Source of the DNA: Lentinus brumalis | Taxonomy: Eukaryota > Basidiomycota > Agaricomycetes > Polyporales > Polyporaceae | Assembly: GCA_001792895.1 (NCBI GenBank) | Contig: MARA01000014.1 | Span: 496,001-560,000, forward strand | Length of the DNA stretch: 64,000 nucleotides | Reading direction: 5' to 3' | Shown: positions 45,360 to 57,700 of the stretch, one piece after another | Layout of the letters: each line of letters opens with the position of its first letter | Position numbering within the stretch: the stretch's first letter is position 1 | The notes under the pieces: generated by a model | The model's database searches: none | What the model saw: only the letters and a program-made list of their open reading frames with translations | Told to the model about the DNA's origin: nothing | Position numbers and translations under genes: made by a program

Positions 45360-46878
45360 TCACTCACTAGCATCGACCTTACGGTAGAACGACCCCCCAA
45401 ACTCCAGCGCGCCACACTGCACGGCACCGACCTGCCCAAGCACGCACTCCTCCACGACCGTCCACTTCCCTCCCGGCCACCTCCGCGTCGAAGCTCTGAC
45501 GTGCACTTTCGCCCGGAAGCTCTCGTGCGCGAAGCCCGGCTCGTGTCCTCCCCGCAGCGGCGCGGCCATGTCCATGAAGGTATCCGGGGACGCCTCGATC
45601 ACAACGTCGAGCTTCCTCCTCCAGCTGGAGACTCTCAGCTCGACCTCGCCCTGACGACTGTCGTGCCTCACCCGCAGGAATGGCGAGAAGCGGCCAAGCG
45701 CGACCGCATACGGCGGGCGGAAGTCCCACTGACATTCCTGTGAGCGGTACCCGACAAGGTACGCCTGCACGCCGGGGAACGCCTTTCCTCCGGCGATGCA
45801 GAATGTCCGCTCGCTATGGTCCTCTGTGTCCTCGTCCTGGCTCCGCCTCCGCCTCTGCTGGCTGCTGCCTTTGCCGAACTCCCCGTTGAGGCCCCACGGA
45901 TCTCCGCCGCCGGCCTCGGACGCGGAGAAGGCCTGCGCCCATATCCATCCCCGCGGGAAGCTCCCGCCCCAGTTCTTCTCGACATGGGCACGGCCCTCGC
46001 CGTACGCCTTGCTCGCGATGAGCGCACGGCCGTGCTCGACCGCGTATGTCGCGCGCGACCCTGTGGAACGGACGTGCCAGTTGAGCGGGAGGAGCCACGA
46101 GAGACGCATGATGCCGCCCATGGGCCCGGCGAGCGGAGACGCAGGGGACCAGAGCGTGTGTGCGTCGAGGACGAGATGCACGCGGAGGTGCTTCTCGGGG
46201 ACGATGATGGAATACTCGATCGAGTCGGCGGTGACGGCCATGTGCCCGATGCCGGGGGCGGTGATGGTGAAGGGGACGTGCCCGCCGCGCTGTGCGGGCT
46301 TGCTGGTGACGACGTCGATCTTGTCGGGGAAGAAGTCGTACTTGAAAGCGGCCAGAGGGGCTGGGGAGAAGGACGAGCGCGAGGTGCGGCTGAGCGACGC
46401 AGACACGGACTCTGCGCTCGGCACGGCGTTGAGGGTATGGTTGCGGGAGGAGAGGGTATCTGCGGGGGTCGGTGGTCGTTGCAGATACTGCGTTGGGCCG
46501 ACTCCAGTGCCCGAGGGTGTGTACGAGACGTGGACGTAGTTGCCACGTTCCTTCGCATGCTTGACCCAGCAAAAGATGACCGCGAGAGTCCCGCCGTCCT
46601 CGAGCTGTGTACGGGTGTAGTATCCCTCAAACTTGCGAGACTTGTGGGGTGCGAAATGGTCACGCTGGAAGAACATGTTGTAAGGAGTGTCTGCAGGACA
46701 AGTCGTCCTGTTTGAGCTGCCAAGTCTTCGTGTAAGCCAGGTTGGGCTATCCTCCGAAGAGACTCACGTAGGTGTGTAGAATGCGAAAGAGCGACATGCA
46801 GTGGGGATGGACGTGGCGCACGAGCGGGTCGGTATAAGACTGCGGTGAGAGACTCTGCGCCCGCTTCGATGACGACAT
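45360..46878 (-). CDS. Tocopherol-cyclase-like protein, copy 1
   Basis: Two exons (46878-46768, 46664-45360; 103-nt intron with GTGAGT donor) give 471 aa. Exon 1 begins MSSSKRAQSLSPQSYTDPLV and carries VRHVHPHC; this start is tentative, since the frame stays open further upstream. The main exon has RKFEGYYTRTQLEDGGTLAV and VIFCWVKHAKERGNYVHVSY early, an ABC-less beta-sandwich middle (YSIIVPEKHLRVHLVLDAHT) and VEKNWGGSFPRGWIWAQAF. The last is the hallmark I associate with the tocopherol cyclase (VTE1-type) family. Fungi do not make tocopherol, so the real substrate is unknown, perhaps another prenylated or hydrophobic ring compound. No signal peptide is evident. It differs from copies 2 and 3 at three residues (R/S, R/W and S/N). 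Confidence 0.7.
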
Positions 46879-49800
46879 CCATGCTCGCCCAAACAGGAAG
46901 CCGGACTTCCCAATCAAGTAGCAGCCCCTGCGGCCTTTGCCGAGGGCAGCTTCGCTCTCGACGCTCGTCTCTCGTCTGGACTTGTCTCCCTCCTCTGCTG
47001 TCTTCTGCTCGCACTCGCCGTCTCCGCCCACCTGTTTGCCTCTGTTAGCCGTCCCTCCTCCGAGCTCAGCTCCCTCTGCGTCGCCCCTCAACACGGCAAG
47101 CTGCAAGAGCCAGGACCTCGCTCGACCTCTCTCCGCTGCAACGGCCTCTCTCCGCGCACCGCTTGAGCACTCGCCCACAGCACCTGCATGACCCTCTCTC
47201 CGCCTCTTTCTACGTCTATCCGCCGCAACGCCCAAGTCCAGTCCGGAGGATGGTGTATGCACAGAGGTGCGAGGGTGGCAGAGGAAATCAGTCTCAAGGT
47301 GCGTGCTCGCCGTATGCATCTCCTAGTGCTATCCTCCCGCGAGTCACCAACACGCATACGGCCTCCCTGTTGCTCGCAGCAGCTACCTCAGCCCCTCTCA
47401 CTCCCAGCGACACCAGCGCAAGTGTATCAGTCCAGCCAGGCTGCGACCGCGTCAACATAACCGCGTCCTCCGCCTGTGCCAACATGCCCTCCGTCTTGCA
47501 TCTTCCAGCGAACTGCGCATCTCGCACCTTGCTTGATGGGCGATCCGACGAGTTGGTTCAGTGTTGAAGGTTCGATTAAGCCGAGGTAAGTATCCACAAT
47601 CTCCTATCTACCAACTGTGTTTGAGAAGACATTTACGCTCAACAGAACCCCTTGGACGTCCCCGCCCATCCTGCCGACCGCCGTTCGCCCGTAGTGCCCC
47701 GCACTTATCCCATTCACTACCTATTTCCTCTCGCCCTTCGTCCCTGTCGACCGGATGCTACGTCAAGGCTCCGCAAGCAGCACGAACGTCATGCAGCGAG
47801 AGATCAGACGCCGCATGCTGCGCCGCATAACAGCGCGTCGTCCGCCCACTCGAAGTACATCGGCTCTGCGAAGGTGCCCGCTTCGAGCCCTAGCTTGGAA
47901 GTATCTAGGGCCGCACGAGCCCTCGGCCGGGCTGCTCCAGTCCGCCTCGATCCGGTGCGAGTCAATCTGCTCGAAGCAGCACCCGTAATGACCACGGCTG
48001 CAGGCAACAGCCTCGCAAAATCTCAGCTTTACAACCTGGAACCGCGCCGACCCTCGTGCCCGGGGTCTGGAGAGCACGGACGGGAACATATACTACGGAA
48101 ACCCACTTGTGCGTAAGCTCTAGCTACGGCCCTCGAATATATCTCCGTCCCCACTTTGAGCGCGACCCTGCGAGTGCGAACATGTAGTCAGCGCGAGGCG
48201 AGTGCGCGCGAACAACTAGCGCTACTCACCGGTCTTCACAGGTGCGCTGTTTCAGAAGGGATGTCGGACGCCCCTCTGCGGTGGTAGCGATGTAACGTGA
48301 GCTTCAGAACTCGCTCGCGCAACAGCTCTGGGACTCACTTACATATCACGTCTCCGCTCGCAGGCTACCGCATGCGCTGTCCCAAGACCTGTTCGAAGTT
48401 CTCGTGAGCGATCTACAGAGGGCACACGGAAAGCAAGACGACGTACCCGTGGCGACTCGGTGACGCTAGCGAGGGCGATGGTGAGTCCCGGGACGCTGCT
48501 GCCAGGGAGAACGCCAATGCCCACCGTGTTGTAGTTGATCAAGGCGTACAGGCTCGCGTTGTGGCTGCTCGATACAAGAAGCGCGACCTGGGAGAAGAGA
48601 AGCGTGCTCTGGCGGTCAGCGACAGAGCCTCGCACGGCGCGGCATGCAGGAGCAGGATTGCAGGAGCAAGATATCGCGACTCACAGAGACGTGTTGCGTC
48701 GAGCTTCAAGGGAACGCGGGCGGCACGAGCTGGAGATGGGACATCGAGGTGAGTCTTGCTGTGCTGCGGATGGGAGTGCGTCGACGCGTAGCGCAGGCAG
48801 GACCGGCTTATAGCCCCGTTCCTTGTCTCGGTGATGCCCCGAGCAGGACACGGACGCGGGCGAGCGGCGTCGGCACGGGCTTGATTGCAGGCTTGCACCT
48901 CGCGTCCCGAACACCGTTCGTCGGTGCTTCCATGGCATCTTCGAACACCTTCCTGCTTCCGGTCATCCCGCACGCACCCCGGTCTCGCCGAGGTTCAAGA
49001 ATCAGCGGCGATTCTGGTGCAATGGCTGCCCGACTTGGGAGCCTGCAGGCATACTTCATGCAGCCCGATGCAGCCCCCAGCGCGGCCGCGTCCTTCACGG
49101 TCTAATGTCGCGACCGCAGACTTGGCCGCGCGATCGTGACAGCGTGCGGCGTTGCTTCATGATTGCTCGAGTGCGTCATACCCGGGAGATGTCAGAATTC
49201 GTGCATCCACAGCCTAAGTCGGCCTGCGCCGTCTTGAGAGTGCGTCGCAGGGCTGGTCGTGTGCCGGTTGTACTTGGGAAGACTGGTTCGACGAGGACGT
49301 GCCGCTGAACAGGTGCGTGTGGCTCTCAGCGGTGCGACCAGAGTCCTCGGCATTTCGCTGTGTCTCACGGTGTGTCCGATTGTCACCGAGGTGAGCACCC
49401 GACAGCGAACATTCTCTGTGCAGACGATGCTGACAGTGATTCGGGGCCCTCCATTGCAGCTCGAAGCCTCGGGACTGTGGATGAAACGCACGCCGCTGTC
49501 CGGGAGCGAGCTTGTTGCTGTTCGTGCTGTCACGGCCGCCGTCGTCTGCACCTGGGGACTTGAACGCAGATAATTCGATTTTGGAGAGAGACCCTCGCAG
49601 CTTGTCTGGGAGATGCTTCGAAACCGAGGTGCAGATGCAGAACAGTCGGTACGTGCTTGCTGGTATCGGCGATTTGCATATTATTCAGATCTTGCGCCGC
49701 CGCAGTTGCTGCAGCCTGCACGTTCCCGCCCTGTCCGGGTGGCGATCGGAAGAGGCGACACACCGTGACGCTTGACGGCGCCGGGAAGCTGGGAGCTGCC

Positions 49801-52800
49801 TCGGCTGCAACATTCCTCGCGCAGCACCGCCGCGTGCAGTCCGGCGATGGAAGAAGATGGTATGTTGTACGGTCGCTGTTTGTCCGCACTTCGCAGAACT
49901 CAGGTGTGGCCCGCAGCTTCCAACGATTGCAGATACTGTTTCCCGTGCCGTCTGCACAACGGCTACCGTACGGCGACGGCAACAGCGACGGCGATTTCAG
50001 GTTGCAGGCGAACATGCGCTCCGACAGAGCTGTCTCACGGCGCAGCGTACTTGGGAGATCGCATCGAAGACAGAGGGGTCAGGGAAGTCCCGCGGCGCCC
50101 GCCGGGAGGCTGCGAATGGTGAAGCCTCGCCGAGATTAACCCCGCAGTTTGGATTCTCCTGGGATGTCTCCCGGCCATTCCGTGGCCCACGCTGTTGTCC
50201 AGGTATCTGCGGATTGCAGAGACCGCCGTAGAGCGACAGATTGTGCAATGAGCAGAAGCCCGCTCTCACCTTTGGCTGACTACACAGGTACGGCCATTTC
50301 AGTGCTGCAACGACAGCGCACGGACACTCCCGGACGGTGACCGAAGCGAAAGCGGTGACAGGACGGCACAACACCAGGACCAACCTTCGTGGACACGGCA
50401 CTGCCGATCTCGTCCTGAACATTCAATTCGTGCCGGTATGCAATTTCTCTCGTTCTGATGCCGTCGTGTTTCAGCTGCTGACAGCAGTCCGAATTTGCTT
50501 GCTATGGCAGGGATGACGAAGGCTGTAACGCGCAATTCTCGACCCGGGAGCTCTGCAGACCGCAGCTGCTCGGGCTTCAAGCTGCAGACGAGGGTGCCGT
50601 TCCGTAACGCGAGGACGTTGAGATTCCCTTCCGTCAGAAGCAAGAAGGAAGAGTGTGGTTGTCTCCAGGAGGTGCAGAACAAGGGTTCCGGCCGCATCTT
50701 CACAGCAACTCGGGACTGTCTCACGCATTGCGCACGGACACGACGCTACCGAGTTCATTCTGGGAAATTCAAGGTGGTACGTCAGCTTCACACCTTACTC
50801 GCCTCCTGGCACTGCGTACCGTATACTGATACTTACATTCCATGTGCGATAGACGTCGTGCGCCCCGTGCATCTGCTGTGGTGGCTCGAGCCGCGGAGAC
50901 AATGTTGCGACTTAGCGATGTGGGTACAGAACATTGTCCATGAGTATATTGCCACCGTGCTCCAAAATGACTCACCATATCTATCAGGACCCGGGCCAAC
51001 CTGTGGCTCGCCCGTCCGAGACCCTGTGACGCGTCCGGGAGACTTGCTGGGAAGCGACTTCCGACCCAATTGAGTGACCTCCAGTCTCACCGGCATCGCC
51101 ACTGCTCCGGATCTGATTTTGTCTCCCTGGGTCCTCGCTTGCTCGTCATGATTATACCATCCCTCCGAGTTGCGAAGTCTGGGGGCTGTATGAGGTATGT
51201 AAGTCATGCTCTGAGCTGCTTATTCTGCACAAAGCTCACAATTCGGTCGGTATATCGATCAGCCTGTGGCCCAATATTGACAACAATACCTGCTGTCGCC
51301 CGAGAATGGCACGGAGAATGGATCGGATTGCGGCCGTTGCCGCCCTTCGACTACTACTTGTATTGCTGCTCTCCCTGGGAGTTACGACTTCTCCTCCCCC
51401 GCCTCCAACCTCAAGCCCACGACGAACCTCCGCTAACGACCTCATGCTCGTCGCCCCCCCGCACAGACATCGGCTTCGTCTCCCGGCCGCCCCTTGCGCT
51501 ACCAACTCTCCCGGACGACGGCCTCTCAGACCAGGTTGCGCACACTCGACCGGCTCGAGACGTCACGTCACTGGCAGGGCAATTGGTGCGTTCCTCTCCA
51601 TCCGACCGCTGTCTCGTTTCACTGACACATTCTCAGCTGGCAATCGTCAAAGACGCACTGCGATCTGACCGCTCAACACGACGTGTCCATTCGCGGCGTT
51701 CCAACACGGTTTCTTCCCATCGCCCGTCGCCCGTCGCCTTTCCCAGACACATGCGGATGCACTGCATCCGTTCTACTCGGGCTCTACCGCACCACGCCAA
51801 AGCCCTGCAACTCGCTCCCAGGTCCTCGGAGCGCGACGAGTAGGACCTCCTGGGCAGACATGTGAGAGTTGCAGACCTCTCCCGGGCTGCGCCAGAGCCT
51901 TCCCGAAGTCTGAGTCGTCACGGTGCCCGCTGCGCGTTGAAGCTCGGTGTGAGTGCTCTATGTTTGTCCTCACCCTCCTTGACTCATCTGCATATCAATC
52001 AGCTCAGACTCCTCGCCGTCACTGGCAGCCTCGACATCGACCGGAGACCGACTCGCCTGTCCATCAGCGCCGTCTCCTGCCTGATAGCGACGTGTTGACA
52101 TGTCTGGACGACTACATGTCGTGATATCACGGTGTGTCGTCCTGTCTGCTCTCTTGTATGCCCTCCTCCCATGTCCTCGTGTGCTATCGTCGCGGAACGT
52201 CGCTCCCGGCGGCATGACGGCAGTTTCGACATGGCTCCCGAGCATGTCTCCCTCTACATCTCAAGACGTCCCGGGCTCCTCCCCGACGCGCGCACAGCAC
52301 ACTGTTTGAGAGGGAGCGGCCAACCTTGGCGAGCTAACAGCGCTGCTTCTAGCCCATCTACACGGCGCTCGGCATTTTGCAGCTTGATACGCACCCGATT
52401 CGGCCCAGTATCCGCAAGTCCGCGGTCTCCAAGTCCTTCCAGACCACCGTCAGCGCCGCGCTGCGATCCAGCATGTTGTGCTGCCTCTGGAGCGCTGGAA
52501 CTCCGTCAGGAACCTCTGGAGCGTGAAGGAGACTGGCAGGATACCTTTTAGCGAGCACGGGAGACTCGAGAGCGAGCAGACGAGTCGGCGTGTCCTGGAG
52601 GCCGCTTTTGGTAACGTAAGCGCTCATACGTGCGGGAGGTCCTTGCTCGTCCACATTTCCGGACGTTCGTTCATGTAGTGTAGCGTGTACGACGTGCATG
52701 GTATTCTCCCTTGTAGTAGACACATGAAATGACTAGAATTTGCGTCCTCGCTGTAGGAAATCTCCATGAAACCTCCAGCCTGAGTACCAACTCCCAGCTG

Positions 52801-52870
52801 CCTCCTCGTCCTTCTGCACCCAGTATCTACCCAGTATGCGTACACCACTCTTCTCAGTAATATAAGCACA
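46879..52870. other. Unassigned part of the array unit (repeated at 54770-60761 and 62661-64000)
   Basis: About 6 kb of GC-rich DNA with many overlapping short open frames on both strands and no family I recognise. Some pieces look spliced. On the plus strand, a GTAAGT...CAACAG intron at about 47585-47645 joins WFSVEGSIKPRTPWTSPP to a nearby stop. On the minus strand there is a three-exon series at 48365-48750, listed separately. A frame at 51306-51400 (plus) begins with a signal-peptide-like leucine run. The frame at 50299-50724 (minus) reads smoothly (FLLLTEGNLNVLALRNGTLV). I cannot join these into a gene. Confidence 0.4.
48365..48750 (-). CDS. Possible 3' end of an unrecognised gene (array unit)
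   Basis: Three exon-like blocks join in phase with consensus donors. One ends VPLKLDATRL at GTGAGT (about 48685). The next is 48628-48447, reading SVADRQSTLLFSQVALLVSS, then LYALINYNTVGIGVLPGSSV and IALASVTESPR, with donor GTACGT. The last is 48412-48365, IAHENFEQVLGQRMR and stop. The middle block is hydrophobic and might cross a membrane. I do not recognise the family and cannot find the 5' part. The same blocks recur at 56256-56641 in copy 2. Copy 3 is cut by the window end before reaching them. Confidence 0.3.
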
Positions 52871-52999
52871 GGCTTGCTATAAACACGACCCTGCTATAAA
52901 CACGACTCCGACTCTGCTATGAACAAGACTGCTATGAACACGACTACACGACTGCGTTTGCTATGAACACAACTACACGACTCTGCTATGAACAAGACT
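52871..52999. repeat. Degenerate minisatellite at the end of array unit 1
   Basis: Six imperfect units of GCTATRAACAMGACT, some followed by CCGACTCT or ACACGACT spacers. It lies just before the junction between copies 1 and 2. Confidence 0.85.
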
Positions 53000-53250
53000 G
53001 AGGCACGCGATTGATCTGGGAGATGCGCACCTTATCCGTCCAGCAACATTCATCCAGATTGTGAGTCTGGTTCCGACTTCTCGACGCGTTGACCATGCTG
53101 AACATAGTGACTGGTATCGTATTAGGAACTCAGTAAACACAGCCTACGTACAGTATCGCAAAACATGGAACAGAATGGCATGACGATGGGCCCGGCTCAC
53201 CATATACTATGTACGGAGGAACTTGGACAATCAGCATCGCGGTCTCGGAC

Positions 53251-54769
53251 TCACTCACTAGCATCGACCTTACGGTAGAACGACCCCCCAAACTCCAGCG
53301 CGCCACACTGCACGGCACCGACCTGCCCAAGCACGCACTCCTCCACGACCGTCCACTTCCCTCCCGGCCACCTCCGCGTCGAAGCTCTGACGTGCACTTT
53401 CGCCCGGAAGCTCTCGTGCGCGAAGCCCGGCTCGTGTCCTCCCCGCAGCGGCGCGGCCATGTCCATGAAGGTATCCGGGGACGCCTCGATCACAACGTCG
53501 AGCTTCCTCCTCCAGTTGGAGACTCTCAGCTCGACCTCGCCCTGACGACTGTCGTGCCTCACCCGCAGGAATGGCGAGAAGCGGCCAAGCGCGACCGCAT
53601 ACGGCGGGCGGAAGTCCCACTGACATTCCTGTGAGCGGTACCCGACAAGGTACGCCTGCACGCCGGGGAACGCCTTTCCTCCGGCGATGCAGAATGTCCG
53701 CTCGCTATGGTCCTCTGTGTCCTCGTCCTGGCTCCGCCTCCACCTCTGCTGGCTGCTGCCTTTGCCGAACTCCCCGTTGAGGCCCCACGGATCTCCGCCG
53801 CCGGCCTCGGACGCGGAGAAGGCCTGCGCCCATATCCATCCCCGCGGGAAGCTCCCGCCCCAGTTCTTCTCGACATGGGCACGGCCCTCGCCGTACGCCT
53901 TGCTCGCGATGAGCGCACGGCCGTGCTCGACCGCGTATGTCGCGCGCGACCCTGTGGAACGGACGTGCCAGTTGAGCGGGAGGAGCCACGAGAGACGCAT
54001 GATGCCGCCCATGGGCCCGGCGAGCGGAGACGCAGGGGACCAGAGCGTGTGTGCGTCGAGGACGAGGTGCACGCGGAGGTGCTTCTCGGGGACGATGATG
54101 GAGTACTCGATCGAGTCGGCGGTGACGGCCATGTGCCCGATGCCGGGGGCGGTGATGGTGAAGGGGACGTGCCCGCCGCTCTGTGCGGGCTTGCTGGTGA
54201 CGACGTCGATCTTGTCGGGGAAGAAGTCGTACTTGAAGGCGGCCAGCGGGGCTGGGGAGAAGGACGAGCGCGAGGTGCGGCTGAGCGACGCAGACACGGA
54301 CTCTGCGCTCGGCACGGCGTTGAGGGTATGGTTGCGGGAGGAGAGGGTATCTGCGGGGGTCGGTGGTCGTTGCAGATACTGCGTTGGGCCGACTCCAGTG
54401 CCCGAGGGTGTGTACGAGACGTGGACGTAGTTGCCACGTTCCTTCGCATGCTTGACCCAGCAAAAGATGACCGCGAGAGTCCCGCCGTCCTCGAGCTGTG
54501 TACGGGTGTAGTATCCCTCAAACTTGCGAGACTTGTGGGGTGCGAAATGGTCACGCTGGAAGAACATGTTGTAAGGAGTGTCTGCAGGACAAGTCGTCCT
54601 GTTTGAGCTGCCAAGTCTTCGTGTAAGCCAGGTTGGGCTATCCTCCGAAGAGACTCACGTAGGTGTGTAGAATGCGAAAGAGCGACATGCAGTGGGGATG
54701 GACGTGGCGCACGAGCGGGTCGGTATAAGACTGCGGTGAGAGACTCTGCGCCCGCTTCGATGACGACAT
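53251..54769 (-). CDS. Tocopherol-cyclase-like protein, copy 2
   Basis: Same two-exon structure as copy 1 (exons 54769-54659 and 54555-53251), 471 aa, uninterrupted. Residue differences from copy 1 are PAQSGG for PAQRGG, QQRWRR for QQRRRR, and VSNWRR for VSSWRR. The upstream 5' region is identical to copy 1, so if the copies are real they should be driven by the same promoter and add to dosage. Confidence 0.7.
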
Positions 54770-57700
54770 CCATGCTCGCCCAAACAGGAAGCCGGACTTC
54801 CCAATCAAGTAGCAGCCCCTGCGGCCTTTGCCGAGGGCAGCTTCGCTCTCGACGCTCGTCTCTCGTCTGGACTTGTCTCCCTCCTCTGCTGTCTTCTGCT
54901 CGCACTCGCCGTCTCCGCCCACCTGTTTGCCTCTGTTAGCCGTCCCTCCTCCGAGCTCAGCTCCCTCTGCGTCGCCCCTCAACACGGCAAGCTGCAAGAG
55001 CCAGGACCTCGCTCGACCTCTCTCCGCTGCAACGGCCTCTCTCCGCGCACCGCTTGAGCACTCGCCCACAGCACCTGCATGACCCTCTCTCCGCCTCTTT
55101 CTACGTCTATCCGCCGCAACGCCCAAGTCCAGTCCGGAGGATGGTGTATGCACAGAGGTGCGAGGGTGGCAGAGGAAATCAGTCTCAAGGTGCGTGCTCG
55201 CCGTATGCATCTCCTAGTGCTATCCTCCCGCGAGTCACCAACACGCATACGGCCTCCCTGTTGCTCGCAGCAGCTACCTCAGCCCCTCTCACTCCCAGCG
55301 ACACCAGCGCAAGTGTATCAGTCCAGCCAGGCTGCGACCGCGTCAACATAACCGCGTCCTCCGCCTGTGCCAACATGCCCTCCGTCTTGCATCTTCCAGC
55401 GAACTGCGCATCTCGCACCTTGCTTGATGGGCGATCCGACGAGTTGGTTCAGTGTTGAAGGTTCGATTAAGCCGAGGTAAGTATCCACAATCTCCTATCT
55501 ACCAACTGTGTTTGAGAAGACATTTACGCTCAACAGAACCCCTTGGACGTCCCCGCCCATCCTGCCGACCGCCGTTCGCCCGTAGTGCCCCGCACTTATC
55601 CCATTCACTACCTATTTCCTCTCGCCCTTCGTCCCTGTCGACCGGATGCTACGTCAAGGCTCCGCAAGCAGCACGAACGTCATGCAGCGAGAGATCAGAC
55701 GCCGCATGCTGCGCCGCATAACAGCGCGTCGTCCGCCCACTCGAAGTACATCGGCTCTGCGAAGGTGCCCGCTTCGAGCCCTAGCTTGGAAGTATCTAGG
55801 GCCGCACGAGCCCTCGGCCGGGCTGCTCCAGTCCGCCTCGATCCGGTGCGAGTCAATCTGCTCGAAGCAGCACCCGTAATGACCACGGCTGCAGGCAACA
55901 GCCTCGCAAAATCTCAGCTTTACAACCTGGAACCGCGCCGACCCTCGTGCCCGGGGTCTGGAGAGCACGGACGGGAACATATACTACGGAAACCCACTTG
56001 TGCGTAAGCTCTAGCTACGGCCCTCGAATATATCTCCGTCCCCACTTTGAGCGCGACCCTGCGAGTGCGAACATGTAGTCAGCGCGAGGCGAGTGCGCGC
56101 GAACAACTAGCGCTACTCACCGGTCTTCACAGGTGCGCTGTTTCAGAAGGGATGTCGGACGCCCCTCTGCGGTGGTAGCGATGTAACGTGAGCTTCAGAA
56201 CTCGCTCGCGCAACAGCTCTGGGACTCACTTACATATCACGTCTCCGCTCGCAGGCTACCGCATGCGCTGTCCCAAGACCTGTTCGAAGTTCTCGTGAGC
56301 GATCTACAGAGGGCACACGGAAAGCAAGACGACGTACCCGTGGCGACTCGGTGACGCTAGCGAGGGCGATGGTGAGTCCCGGGACGCTGCTGCCAGGGAG
56401 AACGCCAATGCCCACCGTGTTGTAGTTGATCAAGGCGTACAGGCTCGCGTTGTGGCTGCTCGATACAAGAAGCGCGACCTGGGAGAAGAGAAGCGTGCTC
56501 TGGCGGTCAGCGACAGAGCCTCGCACGGCGCGGCATGCAGGAGCAGGATTGCAGGAGCAAGATATCGCGACTCACAGAGACGTGTTGCGTCGAGCTTCAA
56601 GGGAACGCGGGCGGCACGAGCTGGAGATGGGACATCGAGGTGAGTCTTGCTGTGCTGCGGATGGGAGTGCGTCGACGCGTAGCGCAGGCAGGACCGGCTT
56701 ATAGCCCCGTTCCTTGTCTCGGTGATGCCCCGAGCAGGACACGGACGCGGGCGAGCGGCGTCGGCACGGGCTTGATTGCAGGCTTGCACCTCGCGTCCCG
56801 AACACCGTTCGTCGGTGCTTCCATGGCATCTTCGAACACCTTCCTGCTTCCGGTCATCCCGCACGCACCCCGGTCTCGCCGAGGTTCAAGAATCAGCGGC
56901 GATTCTGGTGCAATGGCTGCCCGACTTGGGAGCCTGCAGGCATACTTCATGCAGCCCGATGCAGCCCCCAGCGCGGCCGCGTCCTTCACGGTCTAATGTC
57001 GCGACCGCAGACTTGGCCGCGCGATCGTGACAGCGTGCGGCGTTGCTTCATGATTGCTCGAGTGCGTCATACCCGGGAGATGTCAGAATTCGTGCATCCA
57101 CAGCCTAAGTCGGCCTGCGCCGTCTTGAGAGTGCGTCGCAGGGCTGGTCGTGTGCCGGTTGTACTTGGGAAGACTGGTTCGACGAGGACGTGCCGCTGAA
57201 CAGGTGCGTGTGGCTCTCAGCGGTGCGACCAGAGTCCTCGGCATTTCGCTGTGTCTCACGGTGTGTCCGATTGTCACCGAGGTGAGCACCCGACAGCGAA
57301 CATTCTCTGTGCAGACGATGCTGACAGTGATTCGGGGCCCTCCATTGCAGCTCGAAGCCTCGGGACTGTGGATGAAACGCACGCCGCTGTCCGGGAGCGA
57401 GCTTGTTGCTGTTCGTGCTGTCACGGCCGCCGTCGTCTGCACCTGGGGACTTGAACGCAGATAATTCGATTTTGGAGAGAGACCCTCGCAGCTTGTCTGG
57501 GAGATGCTTCGAAACCGAGGTGCAGATGCAGAACAGTCGGTACGTGCTTGCTGGTATCGGCGATTTGCATATTATTCAGATCTTGCGCCGCCGCAGTTGC
57601 TGCAGCCTGCACGTTCCCGCCCTGTCCGGGTGGCGATCGGAAGAGGCGACACACCGTGACGCTTGACGGCGCCGGGAAGCTGGGAGCTGCCTCGGCTGCA

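Larger units (their letters stand above)
45159..53056. repeat. Tandem array copy 1 (7,898 bp)
   Basis: The unit starts at GATTGTGAGTCTGG, overlapping the F-box 6 stop codon, and ends where the same sequence recurs at 53057. Compared with copy 2, the first 150 bp hold many substitutions and small indels. The next kilobase holds scattered substitutions, the last I can see near 46360. After that all translated frames on both strands agree with copy 2. Each unit carries one tocopherol-cyclase-like gene on the minus strand. Confidence 0.95.

Noticed and set aside
45668..47014. Long frames of 448, 299, 252 and 247 codons overlapping the tocopherol-cyclase-like gene
   Set aside because: They are out-of-frame readings of GC-rich coding DNA, with Arg/Pro/Ser-biased composition and no motif.
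51862..52098. RHGAR motif suggesting a histidine acid phosphatase or phytase in the array unit
   Set aside because: The residues around it do not match the family, and no other phytase landmarks connect in frame; likely chance.
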